64,000 bases of DNA, taken from assembly GCA_947504185.1 (NCBI GenBank), contig CANNGJ010000014.1:17331-81330 (forward strand), written 5' to 3'. Below the pieces are notes generated by a model. That model saw nothing but the letters and a program-made list of their open reading frames with translations, was not told the DNA's origin and ran no database searches. Position 1 is the stretch's first letter; the number at the start of each line of letters is the position of its first letter. Below are positions 1 to 9,188 of the stretch, piece after piece. Origin of the DNA: an uncultured Tenacibaculum sp. GTDB taxonomy: Bacteria > Bacteroidota > Bacteroidia > Flavobacteriales > Flavobacteriaceae. A program made the translations under genes and the position numbers.

Positions 1-1422
1 GTGATTTTATTATTTGTCCCTATTGTAAATTTATTAATGTTTCCTATTATTTGGGTAGAAACTTGTAGAAGCTTTGGCTTTAACCAAAGAAAAGATACCA
101 TTTTAGCAATTATTACTTTAGGCTTTTACATCTACTATATTAACTACGCTACAGACGCTAAATATATTGAGAATAGAAGCTTACAACCAAGATCAGGCTT
201 AGGTGAATGGGTTAGCTCAATTGCTTTTGCTATTATCGCTGCTACTTTAGTACATACGTATTTTATGCAGCCGTATACTATCCCTACTTCTTCTTTAGAA
301 AAAACGCTATTGGTAGGAGACTATTTGTTTGTTAGTAAGTTTCATTACGGAGCTCGTATTCCAAATACTACGGTAGCTGCTCCTATGGCTCATGATACAG
401 TACCTGTTTTAGGAACAAAATCTTTTTTATCTGATGATAAAAACAAAAACGGTATTTTAAATAAATTGTCGTTGCCATATATGCGTATCCCTGGTTTTCA
501 GAAAATAAAACGTAACGACATTGTTGTGTTTAGTTGGCCCGCAGACACCCTTGCTTCAATGTGGGGAGATAGATCTGGAAAAGCGACTTATAAACCTCTA
601 GACAAAAGAACTAATTATGTAAAAAGAGCTACAGGTATTGCTGGTGATACTTTAGAAGTTCGTGATGGCTATGTTTTTATTAATGGCAAAAAAACTGTTT
701 TACCAGACAGAGCGAAACCACAATGGTATTTTCAAGTTGATACTGATGGTAAAGATTTGTCGCAAGCTGTAATTAGAAAATACAATAAAAACGGTGAGGG
801 CAAAATGTCTAACGATGGTAATTTTTATTATTTTAATCTTACAGATAAAGAAGCTGCTTCTTTAAGAAATGCCCCTTCAGTAAAAAGTGTAACCAAATAC
901 TTAAAACCTAAAGGAACTTACGACAAATCTGTTTTTCCTCACAATCCAAAATACGCATGGTCTTCTGATAACTTTGGTCCTATTTACATTCCTAAAAAAG
1001 GAACTACAGTTAAGTTAAACGAAAGTACTATTCCGTTTTATGAGCAAATCATTAGAAGATATGAGAATAACGACTTAACTATTTTTGGTAATGATATTTA
1101 CATCAACGGTAAAAAAGCTAAAAATTACACTTTTAAGCAAGATTATTATTGGATGATGGGTGATAACCGTCAAAACTCTTTAGATGCTAGAAATTGGGGT
1201 TATGTGCCTTTTGACCACGTAGTAGGTAAACCTGTAATGATTTGGTTAAGCTGGGATCCGAACGCACCTAACTTTATGGCTAAACTACAATCTATCCGTT
1301 GGGACAGAATGTTTACAACCGTTGGTGGTAGTGGTAAACCAACTTCTTATTTATGGCTGGTTATTTTATTAATTGCGGGTTATACTTTTTATAGTTTTAG
1401 AAAAGGAAAAAAGAAAGCATAA
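1..1422 (+). CDS. lepB: Signal peptidase I (5' end cut by window edge)
   Basis: Membrane serine/lysine protease (family S26) that removes Sec signal peptides on the outer face of the inner membrane. The reading frame is open to the first base, and flavobacterial family members have extra N-terminal membrane sequence, so I take it as 5'-partial. Visible parts: hydrophobic segments near residues 1-20, 32-50 and 72-88; the catalytic serine in IPTSSLEKTL (Ser about 98); the catalytic lysine in YVKRATGIAGDTLEVRDG; and the C-terminal box MMGDNRQNSLDARNWGY. A long insert of roughly 130 residues separates the lysine box from the GDNR box, as is usual in this phylum. A last membrane segment (LWLVILLIAGYTF) precedes a basic tail. 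The stop codon overlaps the ATG of the next gene by one base (TAATG), so the two are probably translationally coupled. Confidence 0.95.
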   Translation: MILLFVPIVNLLMFPIIWVETCRSFGFNQRKDTILAIITLGFYIYYINYATDAKYIENRSLQPRSGLGEWVSSIAFAIIAATLVHTYFMQPYTIPTSSLEKTLLVGDYLFVSKFHYGARIPNTTVAAPMAHDTVPVLGTKSFLSDDKNKNGILNKLSLPYMRIPGFQKIKRNDIVVFSWPADTLASMWGDRSGKATYKPLDKRTNYVKRATGIAGDTLEVRDGYVFINGKKTVLPDRAKPQWYFQVDTDGKDLSQAVIRKYNKNGEGKMSNDGNFYYFNLTDKEAASLRNAPSVKSVTKYLKPKGTYDKSVFPHNPKYAWSSDNFGPIYIPKKGTTVKLNESTIPFYEQIIRRYENNDLTIFGNDIYINGKKAKNYTFKQDYYWMMGDNRQNSLDARNWGYVPFDHVVGKPVMIWLSWDPNAPNFMAKLQSIRWDRMFTTVGGSGKPTSYLWLVILLIAGYTFYSFRKGKKKA

Positions 1423-2042
1423 TGTCACTTTTTATTCCAACATACTTTGCACCTATTTCGCAATATGTAGCGATTTATCAATCTGATTCTATTACGTTTG
1501 AGATTGAAGATAATTACCAAAAGCAAACCTATCGTAACCGTTGTTACATTTACGGAGCTAATGGTAAGTTAGCTTTAAACATTCCTGTAAAACATTTAAT
1601 CAAAGAAGGAAGAAAAAAAACAAAAGACACCATAGTTGAAAATGATTTTCCTTGGCAGCAACAGCATTTTAAATCATTACAATCAGCATATCGTTCTTCA
1701 CCTTTCTTTGAGTTTTTTGAAGATGATTTAGCTACTTTATTCAATAAGAAATATAACTTCTTACAAGATGTAAACATCGACACTCATTTATTTGTAACCG
1801 ATGCTCTACAAATAAACACCTCTTTTAAGAAAACTCAAAGCTATGAGTTAAATCCGAGTATTGAGGATTTCAGAAGCCTAGACCTCGCTAAAAACGGTTT
1901 GGAAATAGAAATGGATACTTACATACAAATGTTTGACGATAAGTATGGGTTTATTCCTAACTTATCTATTTTAGATTTACTTTTTATGGAAGGCCCAAAT
2001 GCTATTAGCTTTTTAGAAAAAATTAATGTAAATTTAAAATAA
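1422..2042 (+). CDS. WbqC-like family protein
   Basis: A 206-residue soluble protein that resembles the WbqC family, named after a gene in O-antigen clusters. The biochemical role of the family is not established to my knowledge. The start MSLFIPTYFAPISQYVAIYQ matches the usual WbqC N-terminus (a P-x-Y-[FL]-x-x-x-x-Y pattern), followed by a conserved block with YRNRCYIYGANGKLALNIPV. Its ATG overlaps the stop of the signal peptidase gene, the pairing I would expect in flavobacteria. There is no signal peptide or membrane segment. The family call rests on the N-terminal motif and the neighbour. Confidence 0.8.
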   Translation: MSLFIPTYFAPISQYVAIYQSDSITFEIEDNYQKQTYRNRCYIYGANGKLALNIPVKHLIKEGRKKTKDTIVENDFPWQQQHFKSLQSAYRSSPFFEFFEDDLATLFNKKYNFLQDVNIDTHLFVTDALQINTSFKKTQSYELNPSIEDFRSLDLAKNGLEIEMDTYIQMFDDKYGFIPNLSILDLLFMEGPNAISFLEKINVNLK

Positions 2043-2077
2043 CAGTATCTCCCGCTATTTTTTACTATTTATTATTA

Positions 2078-2659
2078 ATGGCTACGATAAAACAATTTTT
2101 ACCTGAATACGATCCGTTATCTATTAAATCAACAAATGAGTTTGAACAAATCTTTAGTTTAAATACTCATAAAAAGGGGGATATAATAGCTAGCAACAAT
2201 CAATTAAAAGGAAAGTTCTTTTTGATAGAAGAGGGGATTGTTTGTTCATATTTAAATGATGAAAAAGGGAAAAAGGTTATACGAACTTTATTTTCCCCTT
2301 TATCAGTAATAGCTTCATTAAAATCGATAATAAATCAACCAAACACTAATGTTAATGTTGATTACCACTGTTTAACTAATTGCAATATCTTAACTGCAGA
2401 TCTAGAGAATTTTTTAATCCTAGTTGATAAGCATCATGATATCGCAAAACTATATATTCAAATATTAGAAAAATCATACTCTAAACTAATAGAAAGAATT
2501 ACACACTTAACAACACTTGAGCCAACAGAAAGGTATTTAAGCTTAAAGAAAATTGCTCCAAATATAGAAAATCAAATTCCTCAGTATCAAATAGCCTCCT
2601 ATTTAAACATTACTCCTATTCAGTTAAGTAGAATTAGAAAAAAATTAGCTAACAAATAA
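2078..2659 (+). CDS. Crp/Fnr-family regulator, copy 1 of 3
   Basis: A 193-residue protein with an N-terminal cyclic-nucleotide-binding-type beta-roll (about residues 25-120) and a C-terminal helix-turn-helix. The recognition helix lies in YQIASYLNITPIQLSRIRKK, the standard ending of Bacteroidota Crp-like proteins. The phosphate-binding cassette of true cAMP receptors (GELALL-type) is not evident, so the ligand is unknown. It has no iron-sulphur cysteine cluster. It is the first of three tandem paralogues, all ending in the same ITP[IV]QLSRI[RK]KK box. It starts 35 bases after the WbqC-like gene, so it may share that transcript. Confidence 0.88.
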   Translation: MATIKQFLPEYDPLSIKSTNEFEQIFSLNTHKKGDIIASNNQLKGKFFLIEEGIVCSYLNDEKGKKVIRTLFSPLSVIASLKSIINQPNTNVNVDYHCLTNCNILTADLENFLILVDKHHDIAKLYIQILEKSYSKLIERITHLTTLEPTERYLSLKKIAPNIENQIPQYQIASYLNITPIQLSRIRKKLANK

Positions 2660-2718
2660 TGCTTAGCATTTCTTTTCATCTCAAAAAGTCTTAATTAGTA
2701 TATTTATAAAATTAAATG

Positions 2719-2726
2719 TAAATTTG
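2719..2726 (+). promoter_or_regulatory. Candidate -7 box of Crp copy 2
   Basis: TAAATTTG fits the Bacteroidota -7 consensus TAnnTTTG and lies 30 bases before the ATG at 2757. It covers the alternative TTG start at 2724, which argues that the ATG is the real start. No clear -33 TTG was found. Confidence 0.45.
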
Positions 2727-2756
2727 ATAAAAGCACATTTATTCAAATTTATTCTC

Positions 2757-3323
2757 ATGAATTTTTTAAGAAATTTTGTATTTAGCATCCACCCAATATC
2801 AGAAGATTCTTTAGCAAAATATGATGAGATATTACAACCAAAACACTTTTTAAAAAATCATAAGCTAGTAAACCTAGGTGAAACACCTCAAAACATCTAT
2901 GTTTTAAAATCTGGACTAATTAGAGCGTACATAGTTGATGAAAAAGGAACAGAACATACAAGAACCATATACCCTCCATTAACTAGCTCGGGGAATTTAG
3001 GTGCTTTAATCAAAAATGAACCTTCTAATTTAATTTACGAATGTTTAACAGATTGTGAAGTGTTAGAATGTAATTACCAGTCTTTTTATAACTTATCTTT
3101 AAAACACCATGAGCTATCCATTTTTCACTACAAAGTATTAGAACGTATTTATATAAGGGAAGAATCGAAAATACTAGACTTAACTCAACTTAATGCTACC
3201 GATAGATACAAAAAACTTCAAGAAAACATACCAGATATTAATAACTTAATTAATCAATATCACATTGCTTCTTACTTAAATATTACACCAGTTCAATTAA
3301 GTAGAATAAGAAAAAAATGTTAA
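2757..3323 (+). CDS. Crp/Fnr-family regulator, copy 2 of 3
   Basis: A 188-residue paralogue of the flanking genes. I start it at the ATG at 2757 rather than the upstream TTG at 2724: alignment with the other two copies begins at MNFLRNFVFS, and a promoter-like box covers the TTG. The effector domain spans about residues 20-120 (VLKSGLIRAYIVDEKGTEHTR is the best-conserved stretch). The C-terminal HTH contains YHIASYLNITPVQLSRIRKK, and the protein ends one cysteine later, a few residues shorter than its sisters. A terminator-like hairpin and palindromes follow, so it is probably a transcription unit separate from copy 3. Confidence 0.86.
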   Translation: MNFLRNFVFSIHPISEDSLAKYDEILQPKHFLKNHKLVNLGETPQNIYVLKSGLIRAYIVDEKGTEHTRTIYPPLTSSGNLGALIKNEPSNLIYECLTDCEVLECNYQSFYNLSLKHHELSIFHYKVLERIYIREESKILDLTQLNATDRYKKLQENIPDINNLINQYHIASYLNITPVQLSRIRKKC

Positions 3324-3333
3324 TATTCTAATT

Positions 3334-3351
3334 CATTAACATATGTTAATG
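3334..3351. promoter_or_regulatory. 18-bp perfect palindrome
   Basis: CATTAACATATGTTAATG reads identically on both strands. It lies just after Crp copy 2 and about 210 bases before copy 3. A dyad beside three HTH regulators is a natural candidate operator, but no binding is shown by the sequence. It has no T-run, so it is not a good terminator. Confidence 0.4.
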
Positions 3352-3449
3352 TATACATTCTTAAACTCATATACATTTGCAATGTAATTAACAGGTTACA
3401 TTTTTTAATTTGAGAAAACTCCCCCTTATTTAATAGTTTTTTCAATTAT

Positions 3450-3482
3450 TCAGACTTACACCCTTATGTAGGTCTGATTTTT
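3450..3482 (+). terminator. Rho-independent terminator after Crp copy 2
   Basis: An 11-bp stem (TCAGACTTACA with TGTAGGTCTGA, one G-T pair) with a CCCTTA loop, followed by TTTTT. It lies 127 bases after the stop of copy 2. Confidence 0.65.
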
Positions 3483-3527
3483 GGGTTTATACTTTTTTAT
3501 GTTTATTTTTTTCTATAATTTAACAGT

Positions 3528-3556
3528 TCCTTATACTAAGGAGTAACTTGTTAACA
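3528..3556. promoter_or_regulatory. Two small dyads in the leader of Crp copy 3
   Basis: TCCTTA-TAC-TAAGGA at 3528-3542 and TGTTAACA at 3549-3556 lie immediately before the ATG at 3565. The second shares the TTAACA core with the 18-bp palindrome at 3334, consistent with a shared regulator site. Function is inferred. Confidence 0.3.
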
Positions 3557-3564
3557 TATTTTTT

Positions 3565-4143
3565 ATGGAAAATGATATCGAAAAATTTCTTTATCAATTT
3601 ATTGATTTACCTAAGAATATCATTTCCATTTTTAAAGAAACGCTCTCCTATTCTGAGATAGCCCCTTTAGATTTTTTTATAAAAACCAACGAATATCCAA
3701 CAGATTTTCTCATCATAAAGACTGGCCTTATTAGATCCTATCTAGAGACAGAAGATGGCAAAGAAATAACAAGAAATTTTTTTACACCAGGGCAAGTTGC
3801 GAGTAGTTTATCTGCTGTGATAAAAGAAGTACCCTCTGAATTAAACTACCAAGCACTAACTAAAGTGACTGGATATAAAGCTAATTTTTTAAAATTTAAA
3901 GAGTTAACACTAAAGCATCATGAACTAAGTTTACTATACATTAAAACACTAGAAGACTCTTATTTAAAAGTTGAAAATATTATTTTAGATATTTCTATTA
4001 ACCCCTCTACAAAAAGATACTTATTACTTAAAGAAAGAATCCCTAATATTGATAATTTAATATCTCAACGCCATATAGCATCTTACCTCAATATTACCCC
4101 AGTACAATTAAGTAGGATTAAAAAGAAATTACTTACTAGTTAA
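3565..4143 (+). CDS. Crp/Fnr-family regulator, copy 3 of 3
   Basis: A 192-residue third paralogue. It has the effector beta-roll over about residues 25-120, the matching stretch IIKTGLIRSYLETEDGKEIT, and the C-terminal HTH box RHIASYLNITPVQLSRIKKK. It is set apart from copy 2 by a terminator and two palindromic sites, so it is likely regulated on its own. It converges on the flippase gene with a gap of only 10 bases. The ligand and targets are unknown. Confidence 0.88.
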   Translation: MENDIEKFLYQFIDLPKNIISIFKETLSYSEIAPLDFFIKTNEYPTDFLIIKTGLIRSYLETEDGKEITRNFFTPGQVASSLSAVIKEVPSELNYQALTKVTGYKANFLKFKELTLKHHELSLLYIKTLEDSYLKVENIILDISINPSTKRYLLLKERIPNIDNLISQRHIASYLNITPVQLSRIKKKLLTS

Positions 4144-4153
4144 AAAAAACTTA

Positions 4154-5659
4154 TTATCTTATATATCTTTTTATTAAACTATTTATTTGATCGGAAATAG
4201 ATAGTTTAAAAACTAGAACAACATAAACAATTATAATAATTATACTTTTTAAAATAATGTTTATTATTGGATGAACAGGGAACTTATTTATAAACAACTT
4301 AGGTACATTAAAATTCCAAAAATAGAATCCTAGAAACATTATTAGAATCAATAACCCCATCAATAATGTTTTATTAGTAAATGGTGTTATTTCGAACTTA
4401 CTTTTTACAAACCATATTTTAAAAGAATTAAATAGCAAAACCGTAATTAAAGTCGCCAACGCTAAACCTTCGGTCCCCATATTTAAATCATTATAGAAAT
4501 ATTTATTTAAAGTATATACAGATAAAGCCATTCCTACACCTATAGGCAATGCTATTCGATAAAATTTAGAATTTGTAATTATTGCTCCGTTAGTACCTAG
4601 CATCATTAAAAACAATTTGGCTAATGAAATCATCAAAACAACTAATACTCCACCCTCAGCATAATTCTTATTAGGCATCAATTTAAATAACTCACTTACA
4701 TTACAATTTACTAGTATAAAAAATAAACCTCCAATTAATAATAAATTAATCGAACTCTTTTTATATAGACTTTCCGTTTCTTTTGGATTATCCTCATTAA
4801 TCGATTTAGAAGTCAGTGGCTGTAAAATTTGCCCCATTGCCCTACTCGGTGCTTCAATAAACGAACCTATAAATACTGCAACAGCGTAATAAGCTGCCGT
4901 TTCAAAACCTTCTTTACCTGGAATCATTACTTTATCAATATCTAAAATAATTGCTCCTGCACTTCCAGCCAAGATAATGTAAAAAGTATAACGTAAAACT
5001 TCTCTAAAATTATTTGGTAACGAAAACGAAAACTTAGGTAAGTATAATCTAAATGCATACAGCATCATTATCAAAGTTCTTAAAATATATGCAAATGATA
5101 TGTAATAAATAAACTCTTGTTTAGTAATAAAATTAAAGTATACAGCAAATAACAGTATCATTACCGCTACTCTGTTATACAGTTCTTTTAAAACATTACC
5201 AAAAACTGATTGCATTTGAACTTTAGCCCATGAATAAAAAACTTCGAAATATGCACAAGAAACTGCTATTATATATATACAAATCGTATAGTTCTCAATA
5301 ATTAAATTCTCTTTAGAATTACTTTTCGAAATAAAATTTAGTATCCAATTATGAAAATAATCCCAAAAAAAGCCAATAGGTATTGCCACTAACAAAGGCA
5401 AAAAAATTACAGAGCTTAAAAATTTATCTTTTTGTTCTTTTGATTTATACCCTGAAAAAAACTTGATAATCGTAAAATGCACTCCAAATGCTGTAATAGG
5501 CATTATTAAATTCGATGCCGAGAACACATACGTAGTCAAACCATAGTATTCATCTTTTAAAAAACGAGAATATAAAAAAATCGTGTTAATACCACCTATT
5601 AGAAATCCTAAATAGATAATAATAGTATTTTTTAACGATTGTCTAAATACGATCCCCAA
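4154..5659 (-). CDS. Polysaccharide flippase, Wzx/MATE-like (MOP superfamily)
   Basis: A 501-residue integral membrane protein with some 12-14 hydrophobic segments spread along the chain, the size and pattern of oligosaccharide flippases in the MOP exporter superfamily. These move undecaprenyl-linked glycans across the inner membrane. The N-terminus (FRQSLKNTIIIYLGFLIGG) is the usual first segment. It is the last gene of a five-gene minus-strand operon with an epimerase, two glycosyltransferases and a methyltransferase, and starts one base after the epimerase stop. No polymerase (Wzy) or ligase is in the window, so the product (O-antigen, capsule or other glycan) cannot be told. Confidence 0.9.
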   Translation of the reverse strand: MGIVFRQSLKNTIIIYLGFLIGGINTIFLYSRFLKDEYYGLTTYVFSASNLIMPITAFGVHFTIIKFFSGYKSKEQKDKFLSSVIFLPLLVAIPIGFFWDYFHNWILNFISKSNSKENLIIENYTICIYIIAVSCAYFEVFYSWAKVQMQSVFGNVLKELYNRVAVMILLFAVYFNFITKQEFIYYISFAYILRTLIMMLYAFRLYLPKFSFSLPNNFREVLRYTFYIILAGSAGAIILDIDKVMIPGKEGFETAAYYAVAVFIGSFIEAPSRAMGQILQPLTSKSINEDNPKETESLYKKSSINLLLIGGLFFILVNCNVSELFKLMPNKNYAEGGVLVVLMISLAKLFLMMLGTNGAIITNSKFYRIALPIGVGMALSVYTLNKYFYNDLNMGTEGLALATLITVLLFNSFKIWFVKSKFEITPFTNKTLLMGLLILIMFLGFYFWNFNVPKLFINKFPVHPIINIILKSIIIIIVYVVLVFKLSISDQINSLIKRYIR

Positions 5660-5660
5660 T

Positions 5661-6746
5661 TTATACTTGAATTAGTTTTTTTATTGATTGATAAATCTTT
5701 TCTCCAACATTATTACCATATAGCTCTTTACTAAAGCTAGTATTTGACTTTAAAAATTCTTTATAGGCAGTTACTATTTTTCGAGGATTTGTTCCCGTAA
5801 TCTTCGCAAAACCATTTTCAACAAGTTCAATCCATTCGGTTTCTTCACGAACAATAACACAGTGTTTTTTATTAAAAAAAGCTTCTTTTTGCAAACCACC
5901 GCTATCAGTAATTACCAAACTACAGTTTTTAAGCAGTTCTAGCATATCAAAATAACCAACAGGATCAATACAAGTTATATTAGTTTTAACATCGTACTTA
6001 CTTAACATTTTTTGAGTTCTAGGGTGTAAAGGAAGTACTACTCTAGTTTCTTTATGTATCTCATCTAATGCAGAGAATATTTCTTTTAATTTCTCTACAT
6101 CATCTGTGTTTTCCTGACGATGAATCGTAGCTAAAACAAAATCATTTTTCTTTAAATCTAAATTATCTATCACAGTTGATTTCTCTTCTGAAAATTTACT
6201 ATAAAACTCTACAGCATCTTTCATTATATCTCCATGTTTCTCAACTATCGATGGTAAAGCATCAAATCCTTCATTAGCTAAATTATTAATAGCAACATCT
6301 GTTGGACAACTTAATAAATCAGCTATTCTATCTGTTAAAATTCTATTTACCTCTTCTGGCATTGCCATATTAAAAGATCGTAAACCAGCCTCTATATGAA
6401 CAACTTTTATGTGGAGCTTCTTTGCTGCTAAAGCACCAGCTATAGTCGAATTTGTATCTCCATAAACAACAACTGCATCTGGCTTTTCTTCCTGTAGAAT
6501 TTTTTCAATATTCTCAAGCATCTGCCCTGTCATGGCTCCATGACTTAACCCATTAATATTTAAATTATATTTTGGTTTAGGTATTTGCATTTCTTCAAAG
6601 AAAATAGCGCTCATATTCGCATCGAAATGCTGACCCGTATGTATAATAACTTCCTCTACTTCATCATACTCTTTTATTACCCTACTTAATACGGCACCTT
6701 TTACAAACTGAGGTCTTGCCCCTAATATTGTTATAATTTTTTTCAA
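5661..6746 (-). CDS. wecB: UDP-N-acetylglucosamine 2-epimerase (non-hydrolysing)
   Basis: Converts UDP-GlcNAc to UDP-ManNAc in the cytoplasm, a precursor for surface glycans. The 361 residues match the family's usual length. Motifs seen: ILGARPQFVKGAVLSRVI at the N-terminus, TGQHFD, VYGDTNST, HIEAGLRSF with MPEEVNR, and DSGGLQKEAFF near the C-terminus (nucleotide-binding site). The gene overlaps the upstream glycosyltransferase by 4 bases. A UDP-ManNAc dehydrogenase (WecC) is not in the window, so ManNAc itself may be the sugar used, or the dehydrogenase is elsewhere. Confidence 0.95.
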   Translation of the reverse strand: MKKIITILGARPQFVKGAVLSRVIKEYDEVEEVIIHTGQHFDANMSAIFFEEMQIPKPKYNLNINGLSHGAMTGQMLENIEKILQEEKPDAVVVYGDTNSTIAGALAAKKLHIKVVHIEAGLRSFNMAMPEEVNRILTDRIADLLSCPTDVAINNLANEGFDALPSIVEKHGDIMKDAVEFYSKFSEEKSTVIDNLDLKKNDFVLATIHRQENTDDVEKLKEIFSALDEIHKETRVVLPLHPRTQKMLSKYDVKTNITCIDPVGYFDMLELLKNCSLVITDSGGLQKEAFFNKKHCVIVREETEWIELVENGFAKITGTNPRKIVTAYKEFLKSNTSFSKELYGNNVGEKIYQSIKKLIQV

Positions 6747-8023
6747 GAATTCACTACTTGTTTAATCACTTTTGATAATTGTTCAGTCAGATTTTTCCGA
6801 TGATACTGTTCAATGTTTTTTGAATCGACTTTTAATGAATTTGCTTTATATTCAGCATATAAATTCTTTATTATAGTTTTCATTTTTTTAACATCATCAA
6901 AATCAACTATAGTTCCAGCATTGGTTCCTTGTAGTATCTCCGCCAAATCTCCATCTTCTGGACCAATTGCTAAGATAGGACGTTTTGCTTGCAAATATTC
7001 AAAAATCTTACCTGTAATAATTCCCTTTGCACTCGGAACTTTATTTACAGCCAATAATAAAACTTGAGAAGCTCTTTGATATTCCTGAACTTCAGCATGA
7101 GGTATATAATTTGTTTTAGTAACATTTTTAAATTGATATTTTAATAACTCCTGCTCAACTTCTTGTGCCAATTTACCTATCAATTTTATTTCTAAGTCAC
7201 TTTTAAACTCTTCATTTTCTTCACTTAATTCAGACAATGCCTTCCATAATACTTTCGGGTTTCTATCCGCGTTCATTAACCCGATATGGGTTATTGAAAA
7301 ATTTTGATCTAAAATTACTTTAGCATCATTATTTTGCTCAGAATCATATCCGTTAGTAATTACATGAATATTATTAGAAAATTCTGTGTAATTTTCTTTC
7401 ATAGTTTTACCAACAACTAAAGAAGCATCTGCATTCTTCAACACTTCATTTTCTAATTGATAATGCTTCCTTTTAGATTTTTCTATTAATGGCAATTGAT
7501 GAAAATAATCAATATCTGTCCAAGGATCACGAAAATCAGCAATCCACTTTACACCTAACTCTTTTTTTAATTTTAAACCTATTAAATGTAAACTATGTGG
7601 CGGACCAGTAGTAATAATTACATCAATTTTATTTTCTGAAAGATATTTTTCTAAATGCTTTACTGATGGTTTTACCCAAAATTTTCTAGCGTCCGGAATG
7701 AAGTAATTTGCTCTTATATACTGTAAAATTCGTTCAAAAAAAGACGGATTTGGATTTAAAAAACCTGCACTCGTTTGCGTGTTTTTTTTCTTGAAAATTG
7801 ATAAAATATCATTAGGTTCCCAAATAGATTTTTTAATAACTTCTATATTCTCTGGAGCATCATTTTTTAATGACGTATCTATAATCGGATAATTTGCATT
7901 ATCAACAGTAAATACCGCTGGTTCTATATTAAAATCCCGCAAGTATTTTACGAATTTCAACCAACGTTGTACTCCTGAACCTCCTGCTGGAACCCAATAA
8001 TATGTAATTATTAAAACTTTCAA
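6743..8023 (-). CDS. Glycosyltransferase, GT4/GT-B type
   Basis: A 426-residue GT-B fold enzyme. The N-terminal domain begins MKVLIITYYWVPAGGSGVQR, a glycine-rich loop typical of group-1 transferases, and carries WIADFRDPWTDIDYF. The C-terminal domain has a nucleotide-sugar site around KGIITGKIFEYLQAKRPILA. It has no membrane segment, so it is probably a cytoplasmic or peripheral enzyme adding a sugar to the lipid-linked glycan moved by the flippase of the same operon. The donor and acceptor cannot be read from sequence. It overlaps wecB by 4 bases and follows the next transferase by one base. Confidence 0.88.
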   Translation of the reverse strand: MKVLIITYYWVPAGGSGVQRWLKFVKYLRDFNIEPAVFTVDNANYPIIDTSLKNDAPENIEVIKKSIWEPNDILSIFKKKNTQTSAGFLNPNPSFFERILQYIRANYFIPDARKFWVKPSVKHLEKYLSENKIDVIITTGPPHSLHLIGLKLKKELGVKWIADFRDPWTDIDYFHQLPLIEKSKRKHYQLENEVLKNADASLVVGKTMKENYTEFSNNIHVITNGYDSEQNNDAKVILDQNFSITHIGLMNADRNPKVLWKALSELSEENEEFKSDLEIKLIGKLAQEVEQELLKYQFKNVTKTNYIPHAEVQEYQRASQVLLLAVNKVPSAKGIITGKIFEYLQAKRPILAIGPEDGDLAEILQGTNAGTIVDFDDVKKMKTIIKNLYAEYKANSLKVDSKNIEQYHRKNLTEQLSKVIKQVVNS

Positions 8024-8024
8024 A

Positions 8025-9188
8025 CTACAAGTTATTATATAAATTGATTAATCCTCTTGAAGTTTTATCCCAGGTAAATTCATTTCTAACAAACTCCTTT
8101 CCGTTTTCTCCTAGTTTTTTTCTTAGAGATTCGTCTTTATATAATTGCAAAATTTTATCTTTAAAATCTTCCACATTTCTTTCTTCATGGACTAAACCAG
8201 AATCAACACGCTCAATTAAATTTTTCTGAGCTGTAGCGCCACTAACTAACAAAGGTTTTCCTAAGCTCATATATTGAAATAACTTATTAGCATAAGTTGT
8301 ATCGTGGTGTATATTTCTATGCAAAGGAGACAAACAAACATCACTTTTAACTATAAACTCTTGAAAAGTAGATTCATCTTGCCAACCAACAAAATCAACT
8401 AAATCATCTACTTTTAAGCGTACAGCTTCGTTTTTTAAATCAATATTTATTTTACCTACAATAACTAATCTTAAGTTTTTAATACTTCTTCTTAATTCTG
8501 GCAAACACTTAACGACTGTACTCAAACCTCTTCTTTCACCTGTATCCCCAATATACAATAAACTAAAATGTTTTTTATTTTGATTCTTAAACTTAGAATT
8601 TGAATAAAAAGATTTCCTAACGGTATTTGGGACTATTATTATATTATCAGCATTAATTTTAGTTCTATCTAAAACTTCACTTTTTGCTTCTTCGGTAACT
8701 ACAATTAGTTTATCTACTTTATTTATTAACTCCTCTTCTTTTAGTTTCCATTTTTTTGTAGATATTAAAATATTAGAAGAAAACTTTCTTAAATGAGGAT
8801 AAAACTTCATTATTTGAGGTCTGTTCTCATGCAAATCCAATACAATTGGCAGTTTATTTTTATTCGCTTTAAAGGCAGCCTCAGCAACTACCATGTCATG
8901 AATATGAATTGCATCAAGTTTAAATCTATTTAAAAATTTGGTTATTTTCCACTTCATTAAATAAGAATAAAAAGGAAAAGTATAGGCTAATGCAGATAAT
9001 TTAAATTCTAATTTATTAGATTTAAATCTTACTACTTTTACACCATTAACTATTTCCTCGCTAGCCTCACCTCCATAAGTCAAACAAAACAATACGACTT
9101 CATGACCTTGTTTTATTAGTTCTATAGCTTCATTTTCAACCCTTGGGTCTGGAGGAAATACTTTATCTAAAATCATTCCTATTCTCAC
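8025..9188 (-). CDS. Glycosyltransferase family 4 protein
   Basis: A 387-residue group-1 transferase. The N-terminal half begins MRIGMILDKVFPPDPRVENE, the common start of GT4 members of surface-glycan clusters, and includes AIHIHDMVVAEAA. The C-terminal GT-1 domain has LYIGDTGERRGLSTVV, DVCLSPLH and NKLFQYMSLGKPLLV (donor-binding region). It overlaps the methyltransferase gene by 4 bases and precedes the second transferase by one base, so the genes are surely co-transcribed. Donor sugar unknown. Confidence 0.9.
   Translation of the reverse strand: MRIGMILDKVFPPDPRVENEAIELIKQGHEVVLFCLTYGGEASEEIVNGVKVVRFKSNKLEFKLSALAYTFPFYSYLMKWKITKFLNRFKLDAIHIHDMVVAEAAFKANKNKLPIVLDLHENRPQIMKFYPHLRKFSSNILISTKKWKLKEEELINKVDKLIVVTEEAKSEVLDRTKINADNIIIVPNTVRKSFYSNSKFKNQNKKHFSLLYIGDTGERRGLSTVVKCLPELRRSIKNLRLVIVGKINIDLKNEAVRLKVDDLVDFVGWQDESTFQEFIVKSDVCLSPLHRNIHHDTTYANKLFQYMSLGKPLLVSGATAQKNLIERVDSGLVHEERNVEDFKDKILQLYKDESLRKKLGENGKEFVRNEFTWDKTSRGLINLYNNL

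Noticed and set aside
2757..3323. Crp copy 2 as a truncated pseudogene
   Set aside because: It ends only a few residues early, after a complete recognition helix, and has no internal stop.
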